A DNA stretch of 64,000 bases. Origin: DASUPK01 sp963736305 (GTDB taxonomy: Bacteria > Actinomycetota > Thermoleophilia > Solirubrobacterales > 70-9). Shown one piece after another: positions 24,241 to 32,380 of the stretch. A program made the position numbers and the translations under genes. The DNA lies in NCBI GenBank assembly GCA_963736305.1, contig CAVTOD010000005.1, positions 682,001 to 746,000 of the forward strand, read 5' to 3'. Under the pieces are notes generated by a model. The model was not told the DNA's origin. It saw only the letters and a list, made by a program, of their open reading frames with translations, and did no database searches. How positions within the stretch are numbered: the stretch's first letter is position 1; each line of letters opens with the position of its first letter.

Positions 24241-25986
24241 ATGCGCAACGCCGAGATAGCCGCTGCCCTGCGGGAGCTGGGCATCCTCTACGAGCTCGAC
24301 GGGGCCGATCGATTCCGCGTCCTCGCCTACAAGGAGGCCGCCCGGACCGTGGCGCAGAGCCCGGTCTCGATCGAGCAGCTCGCCGAGGAGGGGCGGCTCA
24401 CGGAGCTTCCGAATGTCGGCAAGACCCTCGCTCAGAAGATCGAGGCGCTGATCGAGACGGGCAGCATTCCCTCGGCCGACAAGCTGAAGGCGAAGTTCCC
24501 GGCGACGCTGGTGGAGGTGACTCGCGTCCCCGGCCTGGGCGCCAAGACCGCCCGGCGGATCTACGACGAGGTCGGGGTCGAGAACCTCACCCAGCTGAAG
24601 GAGGCCGCCGAGCAGGGCAGGATCGCGAGCATCCGCGGTCTCGGCCCCAAGACGGAGGAGAACATCCTCTCGTCGCTCGAGGGGGTCACCGAGGACGGGA
24701 TCGGGGAGCGGCTGCTGCTCTCGCACGTCCTCCCGATCGCGGACGAGATCTGCAGCGACCTGATGGCGCTGGGTGTGGCGAGCCAGATCGAAGTCGCCGG
24801 CTCCGCCCGCCGCTGGGCCGAGACCTGCAAGGACCTCGACCTGATCGCGATCACCGACCGTCCCGTGGAGCTGGCGGAGGCGTTGGCAACGCACGGCCTC
24901 TCGGCGGAGACGCGACGCGGCGGCGACGCGGCCGCCAGCGTGCTTACGCACTCGGGCCTGAAGGTCGACCTGCGGATCGGCACGGAGAATGTGATCGGCA
25001 ATCTTCTCCAGCACTTCACTGGGTCCGCCGCTCACAACGTCCAGCTCCGCGAGCGAGCCCTGGCGCGCGGGTACTCCGTCAGCGAGTACGGCGTCGCCAA
25101 GGTCGAGGGGAAGAAGGTCCACAAGTTCGCCGAGGAGGCCGGCGTGTACGAGCTGCTCGGCCTTCCGTACATCGAGCCGGAGCTGCGCGAAGGCCGCGGC
25201 GAGATCGAGGCGGGCGACACCGGCGAGCTGCCGGAGCTGGTCACCGTCGAGGACATCCGCGGCGATCTCCACTGCCACACGACTCTCTCGGACGGACGGA
25301 ACTCGCTGGAGGAGATGGCCGCGGCAGCCCGCGGCCGCGGCTACGCGTACCTCGCGGTCACCGACCACTCCGCGACGCACGGCTTCGGCAACGACGTCAC
25401 GGCGAGGCAGCTGGCGAAGCGAATCGAGGAGATTCGGGCGTGGAACGAGTCAGGGCCGCGCGGATTCAGGCTGCTCGCCGGCTCAGAGGTGAACATCGGG
25501 CTCGCCGGCTCGCCCGACTACCCGGACGAGCTGCTCGCCGAGCTCGACTGGGTGATCTGCAGCGTTCACACCTCGTTCTCCATCTCGGAGAAGGCGATGA
25601 CGGAGCGCGTGATCGCCGCGATGGAGCACCCCCTGGTCGACTGCATCGGCCACCTCACCGGCCGCCTCCTGCTGCGCCGTGAGCCCTATGGCGTCGACAT
25701 CGAGCGAATCGCGGAGGCAGCCTCGCGCACGGGCACGATGATGGAGATCAACGGCAACCCGAACCGCCGTGACCTGAATGAGGGCCACGCCAAGCTGGCC
25801 GCCGAGGCCGGGGTGCGGATCGTCTGCAACACCGACGCCCACGGCACGGAGACCCTGGACAACATGAAGTACTCCGTCGCGACGGCGCGCCGCGCATGGC
25901 TCAGCGCAAAGCAGGTCGCCAACACGCGTCCCTGGCGCTCGTTCGCGCCCCTGAGGAAGAGAGCTCGGAAGCCCCGATCTAGGTGA
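24241..25986 (+). CDS. polX: Family X DNA polymerase with PHP exonuclease domain
   Basis: Repair polymerase of 581 residues. The N-terminal helix-hairpin-helix part contains RLTELPNVGKTLAQKIEAL and VPGLGAKTARRIYDE. The polymerase palm has the metal Asp pair in GSARRWAETCKDLDLIAI and a third Asp in LKVDLRIG. The PHP domain begins at GDLHCHTTLSDGRNSLEEM, with further metal ligands in VTDHSATHG, CSVHTSFS and NTDAHG. Bacterial PolX fills gaps in base excision repair and has 3-prime to 5-prime exonuclease activity. The stop region overlaps the convergent TetR gene by 8 bp. Confidence 0.95.
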   Translation: MRNAEIAAALRELGILYELDGADRFRVLAYKEAARTVAQSPVSIEQLAEEGRLTELPNVGKTLAQKIEALIETGSIPSADKLKAKFPATLVEVTRVPGLGAKTARRIYDEVGVENLTQLKEAAEQGRIASIRGLGPKTEENILSSLEGVTEDGIGERLLLSHVLPIADEICSDLMALGVASQIEVAGSARRWAETCKDLDLIAITDRPVELAEALATHGLSAETRRGGDAAASVLTHSGLKVDLRIGTENVIGNLLQHFTGSAAHNVQLRERALARGYSVSEYGVAKVEGKKVHKFAEEAGVYELLGLPYIEPELREGRGEIEAGDTGELPELVTVEDIRGDLHCHTTLSDGRNSLEEMAAAARGRGYAYLAVTDHSATHGFGNDVTARQLAKRIEEIRAWNESGPRGFRLLAGSEVNIGLAGSPDYPDELLAELDWVICSVHTSFSISEKAMTERVIAAMEHPLVDCIGHLTGRLLLRREPYGVDIERIAEAASRTGTMMEINGNPNRRDLNEGHAKLAAEAGVRIVCNTDAHGTETLDNMKYSVATARRAWLSAKQVANTRPWRSFAPLRKRARKPRSR

Positions 25987-26608
25987 GCGGCTTCGGCAGC
26001 TTCGAGTCGCAGGGAGCGCGCAGGCCGTCGAGGATGATCTCGACGAGCCGCGGCCATCGCCCGGTCGCCGGACCCATCGTGGCCTGCGTGATTCGGCCGA
26101 GCCCGCACGCGATCATCGGGATGTCCTCCCAGCTCAGGTCCTTGCGGAGCTCACCCGAGCGCTGGGCGCGCTTCACCAGCTCGTCGCAGAGCTGATCAAG
26201 GCCAACGGCCAGCGCCGAGGCATCCATGACCTCGGGCCGCGATCCCATCACCTCGCAGAGACCGCGGTCATCGGCCTGGATCTCCGCCGAGAACCGGATG
26301 AAATCGCAGAGTCCCTGCCACGGATCCTCTGCCTCGATCCCCTCCCGCGCCTTCTCGGCGAGGCGCTCGAAGCGCTCCGCGGCCAGCGCGGCGATCAGGT
26401 CGTCCTTGGTCGGGAAGTGGCGGTAGACCGTGCCAACGCCGACCTTCGCCGCCTTCGCGACGTCCGGCATCTGTGCGTCGAGTCCCTGGTCGGCGAAGAG
26501 CTTCTTTGCGGCGGCGATCACGGCCTCGCGATTGCGCCGCGCGTCGGCCCGGAGCACTCGCTCGAGGGCTGGGGCGTCGGGGGAGGTCTTATCTGTGACG
26601 GTTGTCAT
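25979..26608 (-). CDS. TetR/AcrR family repressor beside an MFS exporter
   Basis: Regulator of 209 residues. The N-terminal helix-turn-helix is AKKLFADQGLDAQMPDVAKAA followed by VGVGTVYRHFPTKDDLIAAL. The helical ligand domain follows. It is divergent from a DHA2-type MFS gene, the standard arrangement for a drug-responsive repressor and its pump. The intergenic region has two inverted repeats with CGGAA/TTCCG half-sites that are likely operators. A GGGAA sequence precedes the ATG. The 3-prime end overlaps polX. Confidence 0.9.
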   Translation of the reverse strand: MTTVTDKTSPDAPALERVLRADARRNREAVIAAAKKLFADQGLDAQMPDVAKAAKVGVGTVYRHFPTKDDLIAALAAERFERLAEKAREGIEAEDPWQGLCDFIRFSAEIQADDRGLCEVMGSRPEVMDASALAVGLDQLCDELVKRAQRSGELRKDLSWEDIPMIACGLGRITQATMGPATGRWPRLVEIILDGLRAPCDSKLPKPLT

Positions 26609-26671
26609 TTGCTTCCCGGTCTTTCGGGGCGATTCTGCCTCAGTGTGCAGATGTCACCATGCAAACGGAAT

Positions 26672-26715
26672 CGGAATTCCGTATGGTTCTAACCGAAACC
26701 GGAACTCAGGTTCCG
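26672..26715. promoter_or_regulatory. Candidate TetR operators between the repressor and the MFS gene
   Basis: Two inverted repeats share the half-sites CGGAA and TTCCG: CGGAATTCCG at 26672-26681 and CGGAACTCAGGTTCCG at 26700-26715. Their centres are 31 bp apart, about three helical turns. They lie in the 202-bp gap between the divergent genes. Assignment to this TetR protein is inference. Confidence 0.55.
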
Positions 26716-26810
26716 AATAGAGCATACCTCACCTGTCTATTCGAGCCGATCCCGTTCGTCGTAAGAGTGACAAGGCACCCACACCTCGCACCGCGAAAGG
26801 AGTCAGGGGG

Positions 26811-28274
26811 ATGACCACAGCCCAGGAATATCTAGAGAAGCGCTGGACCGCGTTGATCCTGCTCTGCGTCGCACAGTTCATCGTGGTTCTCGATGCATCC
26901 ATCGTCAATGTCGCCCTGCCGAGCATCGGCAAGGGCCTCGACTTCTCGGAGGAGAACCTTCCGTGGGTCGTGAACGCCTACGTGATCGCCTTCGGCGGCT
27001 TCCTGCTGCTCGGCGGTCGGGCGGCTGACCTGCTGGGCAGACGGCGGGTCTTCATGACCGGCCTGTTCGTGGTCGGCGCCGCCTCGCTCGCCGCGGGATT
27101 CGCGGGGACCCAGGGCCAGCTGATCGCGGCACGCGCCGCGCAGGGCCTGGGCGCGGCGATCGTCTCGCCGGCGGCGCTTTCGATCGTCACGAGCCTGTTC
27201 AAGGACGGGGCGGAGCGAAACAAGGCCCTCGGCGCCTGGGGTGCCGTCGCCGGATCAGCGGGCGCCGCGGGCGTCCTGCTGGGCGGGATCCTCACTGACG
27301 GCCTGGGCTGGGAATGGGTCCTGTGGGTGAACGTCCCGGTCGCGGCGATCGCGCTGGCGTTCACGCCGGGTCTGATCCCGGAGAGCCGTTCGGAGTCGGC
27401 GACGCGTCACTTCGATGCGGCGGGCGCGGTCACCGTTACGGCCGGGCTCTCGGTGCTGGCCTATGCGTTCCTCGACGCCAGCAACTCGGGTTGGGGTTCG
27501 ACGAAGATCGTCGGCCTCCTGGCTCTGTCGGTTGCCCTGATCGGTGCCTTCGTGGCCATCGAGCTGCGCTCGAAGGCGCCGCTGGTCCCCTTCCGGATCT
27601 TCAGGCTCCGGACCCTGACCGGCGCGAACGTCGTGGGGCTGCTCCTCGGAGCATCGCTGTTCTCGATGTTCTTCTTCATCTCGCTGTACATGCAGCAGGT
27701 GCTCGGCTACAGCGCGATTCACGCCGGGCTCTCGTACCTGCCCCTGGCGCTGACGATCATCTTCGCGGCGGGTCTCGGCGGCCAGCTCGTCACCCGGTTC
27801 GGCTTCAAGCCGATCCTCGCGGCCGGCCTGACCTTCGTCTCGGTCGGGCTGCTCTGGTTCAGCCAGGTCTCCGTCGGCGGCGGATTCCTGACCGACATCC
27901 TCGGCCCGTCGGTCCTCGCGGCGATCGGGCTTGGATTCGGGTTCGTCACCTCGACGATCGCGGCCGTGTCCGGGGTGGAGGACCGCGAGCAGGGTCTGGC
28001 CAGCGGCCTGATCAATACCTCGCAGCAGATCGGCGGCGCGCTCGGCCTCGCGGTGCTCTCCACGCTCGCCACCACGCGCACGGATCACGTGATGGCGAGC
28101 GGCACCTCGAGCCTCCCGAACGCGCTCGCCGAGGGGTTCCAGAGCGCCTTCCTGGGCGGTGCGGTGATCGCGGCGCTGGGCGTGGTCGCGACGCTGGTCC
28201 TGATCCGGACCCGCGACAGCAAGGCGCACGTCGAGATGTCGAACGAAGAGGCAGCGGTTCCGGCAGGGGCATGA
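26811..28274 (+). CDS. DHA2-family MFS drug:H+ antiporter (14 membrane helices)
   Basis: Efflux transporter of 487 residues with about 14 hydrophobic segments. Typical DHA2 motifs are visible: FIVVLDASIVNVALPSIGKG in helix 1, GGRAADLLGRRRVFMTGL (motif A) and WGAVAGSAGAAGVLLGGIL (motif C, antiporter). It probably exports drugs or antiseptics (EmrB/QacA group). It has a normal leader with AAAGGAG ahead of the ATG. Control by the divergent TetR protein is likely. A strong hairpin terminator follows at 28301. Confidence 0.93.
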   Translation: MTTAQEYLEKRWTALILLCVAQFIVVLDASIVNVALPSIGKGLDFSEENLPWVVNAYVIAFGGFLLLGGRAADLLGRRRVFMTGLFVVGAASLAAGFAGTQGQLIAARAAQGLGAAIVSPAALSIVTSLFKDGAERNKALGAWGAVAGSAGAAGVLLGGILTDGLGWEWVLWVNVPVAAIALAFTPGLIPESRSESATRHFDAAGAVTVTAGLSVLAYAFLDASNSGWGSTKIVGLLALSVALIGAFVAIELRSKAPLVPFRIFRLRTLTGANVVGLLLGASLFSMFFFISLYMQQVLGYSAIHAGLSYLPLALTIIFAAGLGGQLVTRFGFKPILAAGLTFVSVGLLWFSQVSVGGGFLTDILGPSVLAAIGLGFGFVTSTIAAVSGVEDREQGLASGLINTSQQIGGALGLAVLSTLATTRTDHVMASGTSSLPNALAEGFQSAFLGGAVIAALGVVATLVLIRTRDSKAHVEMSNEEAAVPAGA

Positions 28275-28300
28275 CCCCCGCGGTTCCGTAGGACTGAACA

Positions 28301-28344
28301 GGGCGCGCGGCCCTTCCGCCTGGTGAGGTCGCGCGCCCTTCTCT
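28301..28344 (+). terminator. Rho-independent terminator after the MFS gene
   Basis: A perfect 9-bp stem, GGGCGCGCG (28301-28309) with CGCGCGCCC (28330-28338), is followed by TTCTCT. It lies between the convergent MFS and membrane-protein genes and could serve both, but the T-rich side favours the + strand. Confidence 0.7.
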
Positions 28345-28891
28345 ATGCAGGGGCGGTCGGCGGTGGGGGTGGATGTCCCGGGGGCGGACGGTCCCGCCGC
28401 AGTCCCGGCGTCCGGACCAGCTTGACCGGCTGCAGCGCCGACCCGGGCTCGACGTAGAAGCGAACCCCGTCACGCTGCTCGATCGCCGCGACCGCTCCCT
28501 CCCTTGCCCGGAGCGTCAGCGCCGCGCCGAGGGCGAAACCGGCGCCGACCGCGGCGACACCCGAGAAGACCAGGCCAAGGCCGCCGGCGATCACGGCGAA
28601 GGCGGCGAGCGGCCAGAGCCGAGCAAGCGCCGCGCGGCCCGGATTGCCGAGCAAGGGCAGCGAGGTCGCCGTCCTGGCCTCGGCAAGCACGGGGCGCATC
28701 GCCTCCGCCGCGTTGGCGGGGCGCCCCAGGACGATGCCGCCGGCCAGCGCGACGATCCACCAGCCTGCTGCCACGTAGACGGTCAGGGTGTCCTCGTTCC
28801 CGCTCGCCGAGATCACCGTGATCGCGGCCAGAGCGGTGGCGGCCCCCGCGGCCAGCAGGACGGTCGTTCGGAGAAGGTCGCAGAAGGCCAT
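28343..28891 (-). CDS. Integral membrane protein, unknown function
   Basis: Protein of 182 residues with four hydrophobic segments (TTVLLAAGAATALAAITVI, VYVAAGWWIVALAGGIVLG, LWPLAAFAVIAGGLGLVFS and GVAAVGAGFALGAALTL). A Pro-rich cytoplasmic tail ends the protein (PPPGHPPPPPTAPA). I recognise no family. It lies 12 bp downstream of the trehalose phosphatase gene, and also has its own TAGGGT hexamer 9 nt before the ATG. Confidence 0.75.
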   Translation of the reverse strand: MAFCDLLRTTVLLAAGAATALAAITVISASGNEDTLTVYVAAGWWIVALAGGIVLGRPANAAEAMRPVLAEARTATSLPLLGNPGRAALARLWPLAAFAVIAGGLGLVFSGVAAVGAGFALGAALTLRAREGAVAAIEQRDGVRFYVEPGSALQPVKLVRTPGLRRDRPPPGHPPPPPTAPA

Positions 28892-28900
28892 CGGCAGGCG

Positions 28901-28906
28901 ACCCTA
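28901..28906 (-). promoter_or_regulatory. -10 element before the membrane protein gene at 28891
   Basis: Reads TAGGGT on the minus strand, ending 9 nt before the ATG; it overlaps the end of the trehalose phosphatase gene. Confidence 0.4.
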
Positions 28907-29719
28907 AGCGGCCAGGGCCTCGAGTACCTGGACGAACCCAGGCGGCCCATCGACCGTCAGGTCGGCCTCGCGAGAGACCTCGGGCGGAGACTCGTCGGAG
29001 GCAACCGCGATGCAGGCCGTGGCGTCGAGCTGCCCGTCCTCCCGCAGGGTCCTCAAGGCCGTGAACGCGTCGATGTCGGTGCGATCGTCGCCCCCGTAGA
29101 GGGCCGCATCGACCGGACGGGCAGGGATCAGGGCGGCGACAGCGATGCCCTTGTTGATCGCGACGTTAGGCCGGATCTCCAGGACCTTGCGCCCCCGGTG
29201 GGGGATCAGCTCCTTCCACTCGGCCTCGCTGGCGATCTCGTGGGCGAGCGACTCGGCGGCGCCTTCGTTCTCCGCGCCGCGCCAATGCAGGGCGACGATC
29301 GCACCCTTGTCCTCCGTTCTAATCCCCACCCGCTCGAGCTCCGAGCGATCAAGGCCGTCGACGAACTTCGGGGCGTCGTCCTCGTGTCCGTCGAGGGAAG
29401 GATCCGGCAGCACCTCCTCCTCGCCCGGAAGGAGCAGCTCGAAGCCGTGATTCCCCGAGTAGGCCAGCTCGTCCAGGCCGACGATGCGCCGCGCCTCCAG
29501 GGCCCGGCGGCCGCTCAAGCAGCCCACCAGGCCATAGCGCTCGGCCAGCGCGCGCAGCAACTCTCGCGTCCGCTCGGGCACGGCGGCATCGGCGGGATCG
29601 AGCACGATCGGGGCAATCGTCCCGTCGACATCGGTGAGGACGGCCGCGTGGGACGGGTCCTCTCGGAGCGGCGCGAGCAGTCGCTCGAGTGAGCCTTCGT
29701 CTGCCTCCGCAGGTCTCAT
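28904..29719 (-). CDS. otsB: Trehalose-6-phosphate phosphatase
   Basis: HAD-fold phosphatase of 271 residues that releases trehalose from trehalose-6-phosphate. Motif I is VLTDVDGTIAPIV. YSGNHGFELLLPG is the typical substrate-cap block, and GRKVLEIRPNVAINKG holds the motif III Lys. Motif IV is YGGDDRTDIDAF. The length is normal. The trehalose-phosphate synthase gene is not in the window. The ATG at 29719 begins the conserved region; GATACT lies 6 nt upstream as a weak leaderless -10. It is divergent from the TSUP genes. Confidence 0.92.
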   Translation of the reverse strand: MRPAEADEGSLERLLAPLREDPSHAAVLTDVDGTIAPIVLDPADAAVPERTRELLRALAERYGLVGCLSGRRALEARRIVGLDELAYSGNHGFELLLPGEEEVLPDPSLDGHEDDAPKFVDGLDRSELERVGIRTEDKGAIVALHWRGAENEGAAESLAHEIASEAEWKELIPHRGRKVLEIRPNVAINKGIAVAALIPARPVDAALYGGDDRTDIDAFTALRTLREDGQLDATACIAVASDESPPEVSREADLTVDGPPGFVQVLEALAA

Positions 29720-29724
29720 CGCCG

Positions 29725-29730
29725 TAGTAT
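29725..29730 (+). promoter_or_regulatory. -10 element, leaderless start of the TSUP half-gene pair
   Basis: TAGTAT ends 8 nt before the ATG at 29739. Confidence 0.5.
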
Positions 29731-29738
29731 CGCCCGCC

Positions 29739-30104
29739 ATGCCCGACATGCCCAGGACCCTCAAGCTGGCGGCGATCGGCACGGCGGGCGGCGTGTTCAG
29801 TGGCCTGCTCGGAGTGGGCGGTGGCAGCGTGATCGTCCCGCTGCTGATCGTCTGGCTCGGCTACGGCGCGAGGGAGGCAACGGGAACGAGCATGATGGCG
29901 ATCGTCGTGATCGCGGCCGTCGCCGTGAGCCTGCAGGCGATCTACGGCAACGTCGATCCCCCGAACGCCGCCCTCGTCGGCCTGCCCGCGATCGGCGGGG
30001 CCGTGGCCGGCACGGCGCTCCAGCAGCGCATTCCCGAGCGGGCGATCGCCCTGCTCTTCGCCGGGCTCCTCGTGATCATCGCCGCGAAGCTGATCGTCTC
30101 GTGA
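29739..30104 (+). CDS. TSUP (TauE/SafE) permease, N-terminal half as a separate gene
   Basis: Membrane protein of 121 residues with four hydrophobic segments. It opens with GTAGGVFSGLLGVGGGSVIVPLL, the duplicated TSUP motif, followed by EATGTSMMAIVVIAAVAVSL and LFAGLLVIIAAKL. Full-length TSUP proteins are about 250 residues with two such halves; this gene encodes one. Its TGA overlaps the GTG of the second half-gene by 4 nt. The two probably assemble into one transporter of sulfite, sulfoacetate or similar organosulfur anions. No sulfur gene is adjacent, so the substrate is open. Confidence 0.83.
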   Translation: MPDMPRTLKLAAIGTAGGVFSGLLGVGGGSVIVPLLIVWLGYGAREATGTSMMAIVVIAAVAVSLQAIYGNVDPPNAALVGLPAIGGAVAGTALQQRIPERAIALLFAGLLVIIAAKLIVS

Positions 30105-30484
30105 ACTCGATCGCCGCGGCAATCACCGGCTTCGCCGGCGGAATGGTCGGAGGACTGCTCGGTGTCGGTGGCGGCATTCTCTTCGTCCCCGCGCTCGTGA
30201 TCTTCATGGACGAGACGCAGGTCCGCGCCGAGGCGACGTCGCTCCTGGCGATCGTCCCGGTCGCGCTCGTTGCGGTCTGGCGGCAGCGCGGCTACGGCAA
30301 CGTCCGGGTGCGGGACGGGCTCGTGATCGGAGCGCTCTCACCGATCGGGGTGGCGATCGGGGTCGTCACCTCAAACTCGATTCCGCAACGCGCGCTCGAG
30401 CTGACTTTCGCGGGACTCGCGCTGCTGATCGCCGCGCAGCTGGTCGTCCGGGCGCTCAGGCCCTCCGATTCGACGGCCGAGTAG
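30101..30484 (+). CDS. TSUP (TauE/SafE) permease, second half as a separate gene
   Basis: Membrane protein of 127 residues with the second copy of the TSUP motif (GGMVGGLLGVGGGILFVPALVIF), then RAEATSLLAIVPVALVAVW and LTFAGLALLIAAQLVVRAL. It starts with GTG overlapping the first half-gene (GTGA). Each partner has four hydrophobic segments, which matches half of an eight-helix TSUP protein. A frameshift of a single ancestral gene is unlikely because both partners have proper ends and a normal start-stop overlap. Confidence 0.83.
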   Translation: MNSIAAAITGFAGGMVGGLLGVGGGILFVPALVIFMDETQVRAEATSLLAIVPVALVAVWRQRGYGNVRVRDGLVIGALSPIGVAIGVVTSNSIPQRALELTFAGLALLIAAQLVVRALRPSDSTAE

Positions 30485-30539
30485 TCCCTGTGGTGGCTCC
30501 GGCGGATCCGGCAGCTCCAACGCGCACTGATGCCGTCGC

Positions 30540-31442
30540 CTAGAGGCCGTGCTCGAGCGCGCCCTTGACGCCGGCGTCCAGGGCATTCAGCCGGTAGAGG
30601 GCCAGCGCCTCCGGAGTCCCGAAGCCTCGGCCTCCCGAACCCGAGCGGTTCCCGTCGGCGCCGTGGTGCGAGAGGACGCAGTGGAGCAGCGCCGCGCGCC
30701 GCTCGGGCGCCAGCCCTCCGGCCGCGGAGCCCACGATCTCGGCCCCGAGTGCCAGGTGACCGATCAGGCGGCCCTCCTCGGTGATCCCGAACTCGGCCCC
30801 GTAGCTGAACTCCCGCGTCTTGCCGACGTCGTGGAGCAGCGCGGCGGCCATCAGCACGTCCGAGTTGAGGCGCGGGTGGAGCTGACAGACTTCGCCGACG
30901 AGGGTGCCCACGGCCACGGTGTGCTCCATCAGCCCGCCCACGTAGGCGTGATGGCCCGCTCTCGTACAGGGGGCGCGGCGGAACTCAGCGGCGACGGGCT
31001 CGGTGAACAGGACTCGCTCGACCACCTCGCGAAGCGGCTGATCGTGAACCTCGCGGGTGAGATGCTCCAAGAACCCCTCCAGCTCCCCGGCGTCCCGGTA
31101 GGCAGCGGGCAGGAACTCGGACGGATCGAGCTCTGACTCCTCGACCGGCTGGATGTCATCGACTTCGGCGACCAGCTCGCCGCGGAAGCGCTCCACCTTG
31201 CCCGAGACGCGAACGGCGTCGCCTCGCTCGAAGCGCGCCGCCAGCCGGTCGACCTCGCGGAAGGCCCGGGCGGGAATGGACCCGCTGCGATCGCGCAGCT
31301 CCAGGGACAGGTAGATCGACCCGTTGCGGGCCGAGAGGCGGTCCTTGCGCACGCACGCGAACACGCCCCGGAAGCGCTGCCCGGGTTGCAGCTCGGCGAT
31401 CTGTGGTTTCGCGGTGGTTGCTTCCACCACCTGAGTGTCCAA
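30540..31442 (-). CDS. HD-domain protein with N-terminal OB fold (YhaM-like 3-prime to 5-prime exoribonuclease)
   Basis: Protein of about 300 residues. The N-terminal OB-fold reads FRGVFACVRKDRLSARNGSIY and DAVRVSGKVERFRGELVAEV. The HD domain has HHAYVGGLMEHTVAVGTLV, the HD pair in AALLHDVGKTREFSYG, and HLALGAEIVG and LLHCVLSHHG further on. This combination matches YhaM/CBF1-type exonucleases that shorten RNA or ssDNA. The start is uncertain: a TTG at 31442 or GTGs at 31430 and 31427; GACACT lies 6 nt before the last GTG. It is divergent from the PAC2 gene. Confidence 0.85.
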   Translation of the reverse strand: MDTQVVEATTAKPQIAELQPGQRFRGVFACVRKDRLSARNGSIYLSLELRDRSGSIPARAFREVDRLAARFERGDAVRVSGKVERFRGELVAEVDDIQPVEESELDPSEFLPAAYRDAGELEGFLEHLTREVHDQPLREVVERVLFTEPVAAEFRRAPCTRAGHHAYVGGLMEHTVAVGTLVGEVCQLHPRLNSDVLMAAALLHDVGKTREFSYGAEFGITEEGRLIGHLALGAEIVGSAAGGLAPERRAALLHCVLSHHGADGNRSGSGGRGFGTPEALALYRLNALDAGVKGALEHGL

Positions 31443-31495
31443 ACTGGGCCGGACATCAGCCGGGTCAACCGGGGCTGCCGCGGCCGACAACTCGC

Positions 31496-31501
31496 TAGTC
31501 T
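31496..31501 (+). promoter_or_regulatory. -10 element, leaderless start of the PAC2 gene
   Basis: TAGTCT ends 6 nt before the ATG at 31508. Confidence 0.55.
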
Positions 31502-31507
31502 CGAACC

Positions 31508-32380
31508 ATGGACGCGCTCGCCTGGGAGGCCGAGCCTCCGCAGCTTCGATCTCCGGTGCTCGTATGCGCCTTCGCCGGCTGGAACGACGCGGCGGGCTCG
31601 GCAACGACAGCTCTGACCACCGCCGCCGAGTCCCTCGACGCGGAGGTGATCGCCCAGATCGATCCCGAGGATTTCTTCGATTTCCAGGCGAACCGGCCGA
31701 CCATCCGGATGACCGAGGGCCAGACCCGGGAGATCGAGTGGCCCGGCAACGTGCTCCTGAGCGCCACGCCGGCCGGCGCCGAGCGGGACCTCGTCCTGCT
31801 CGCGGGCACAGAGCCGAACCTGCGCTGGCGAACCTTTGCGGACGGGATCGCGGACGCGGCCGAGCTGCTCGGCGTCGAGATGGTGGTGACCCTTGGGGCG
31901 TTGATCGCCGACGTCGCGCACACGCTGCCCGTGCCGATCACCGGACTCGCCTCGGATGAGCAGCTCGTCGAGGAGCTCGACCTGGCACGCTCGAACTACG
32001 AGGGGCCCACCGGGGTCGTCGGTGTCCTCCACGACTCCTGCCGCCGGCGCGGGATCCCCTCCGCCAGTCTCTGGGCCGCTGTCCCTCACTACGTCGCTGC
32101 GGTCCCGAACCCGAAGGCGGCACTGGCGCTGCTGCGCCGGCTCGAGGGCCTGGTCGGGGTGGCGGTGGAGGCGTCCGGCCTGGAGGAGGAGTCCGACTCA
32201 TACGAGAGCCAGGTGAGCCGCGCGGTGGCGGCCAACCCCGAGATCGAGGAGCTCGTCCAGCGCCTGGAGGCAGAGCAGGCGGACCGGCTCGACGTTGAGG
32301 AGGACGTCCCCTCGGGCGAGTCCTTGGCGCGGGACTTCGAGCGCTACCTGCGCCAGCAGGGCGGCGGCGCTGACGCCTAG
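31508..32380 (+). CDS. PAC2 family protein (proteasome-assembly-chaperone fold)
   Basis: Soluble protein of 290 residues. Family markers are PVLVCAFAGWNDAAGSATTAL at the start, EDFFDFQANRPTIRM, LLAGTEPNLRWRTF, VVTLGALIADVAHTLPVPI and AVPHYVAAVPNPKAALALL. The C-terminal helical tail with many acidic residues is typical of actinobacterial PAC2 proteins. No proteasome genes are in the window, and the bacterial function is not established. The stop shares a CTAG with the stop of the convergent TetR gene. Confidence 0.92.
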   Translation: MDALAWEAEPPQLRSPVLVCAFAGWNDAAGSATTALTTAAESLDAEVIAQIDPEDFFDFQANRPTIRMTEGQTREIEWPGNVLLSATPAGAERDLVLLAGTEPNLRWRTFADGIADAAELLGVEMVVTLGALIADVAHTLPVPITGLASDEQLVEELDLARSNYEGPTGVVGVLHDSCRRRGIPSASLWAAVPHYVAAVPNPKAALALLRRLEGLVGVAVEASGLEEESDSYESQVSRAVAANPEIEELVQRLEAEQADRLDVEEDVPSGESLARDFERYLRQQGGGADA

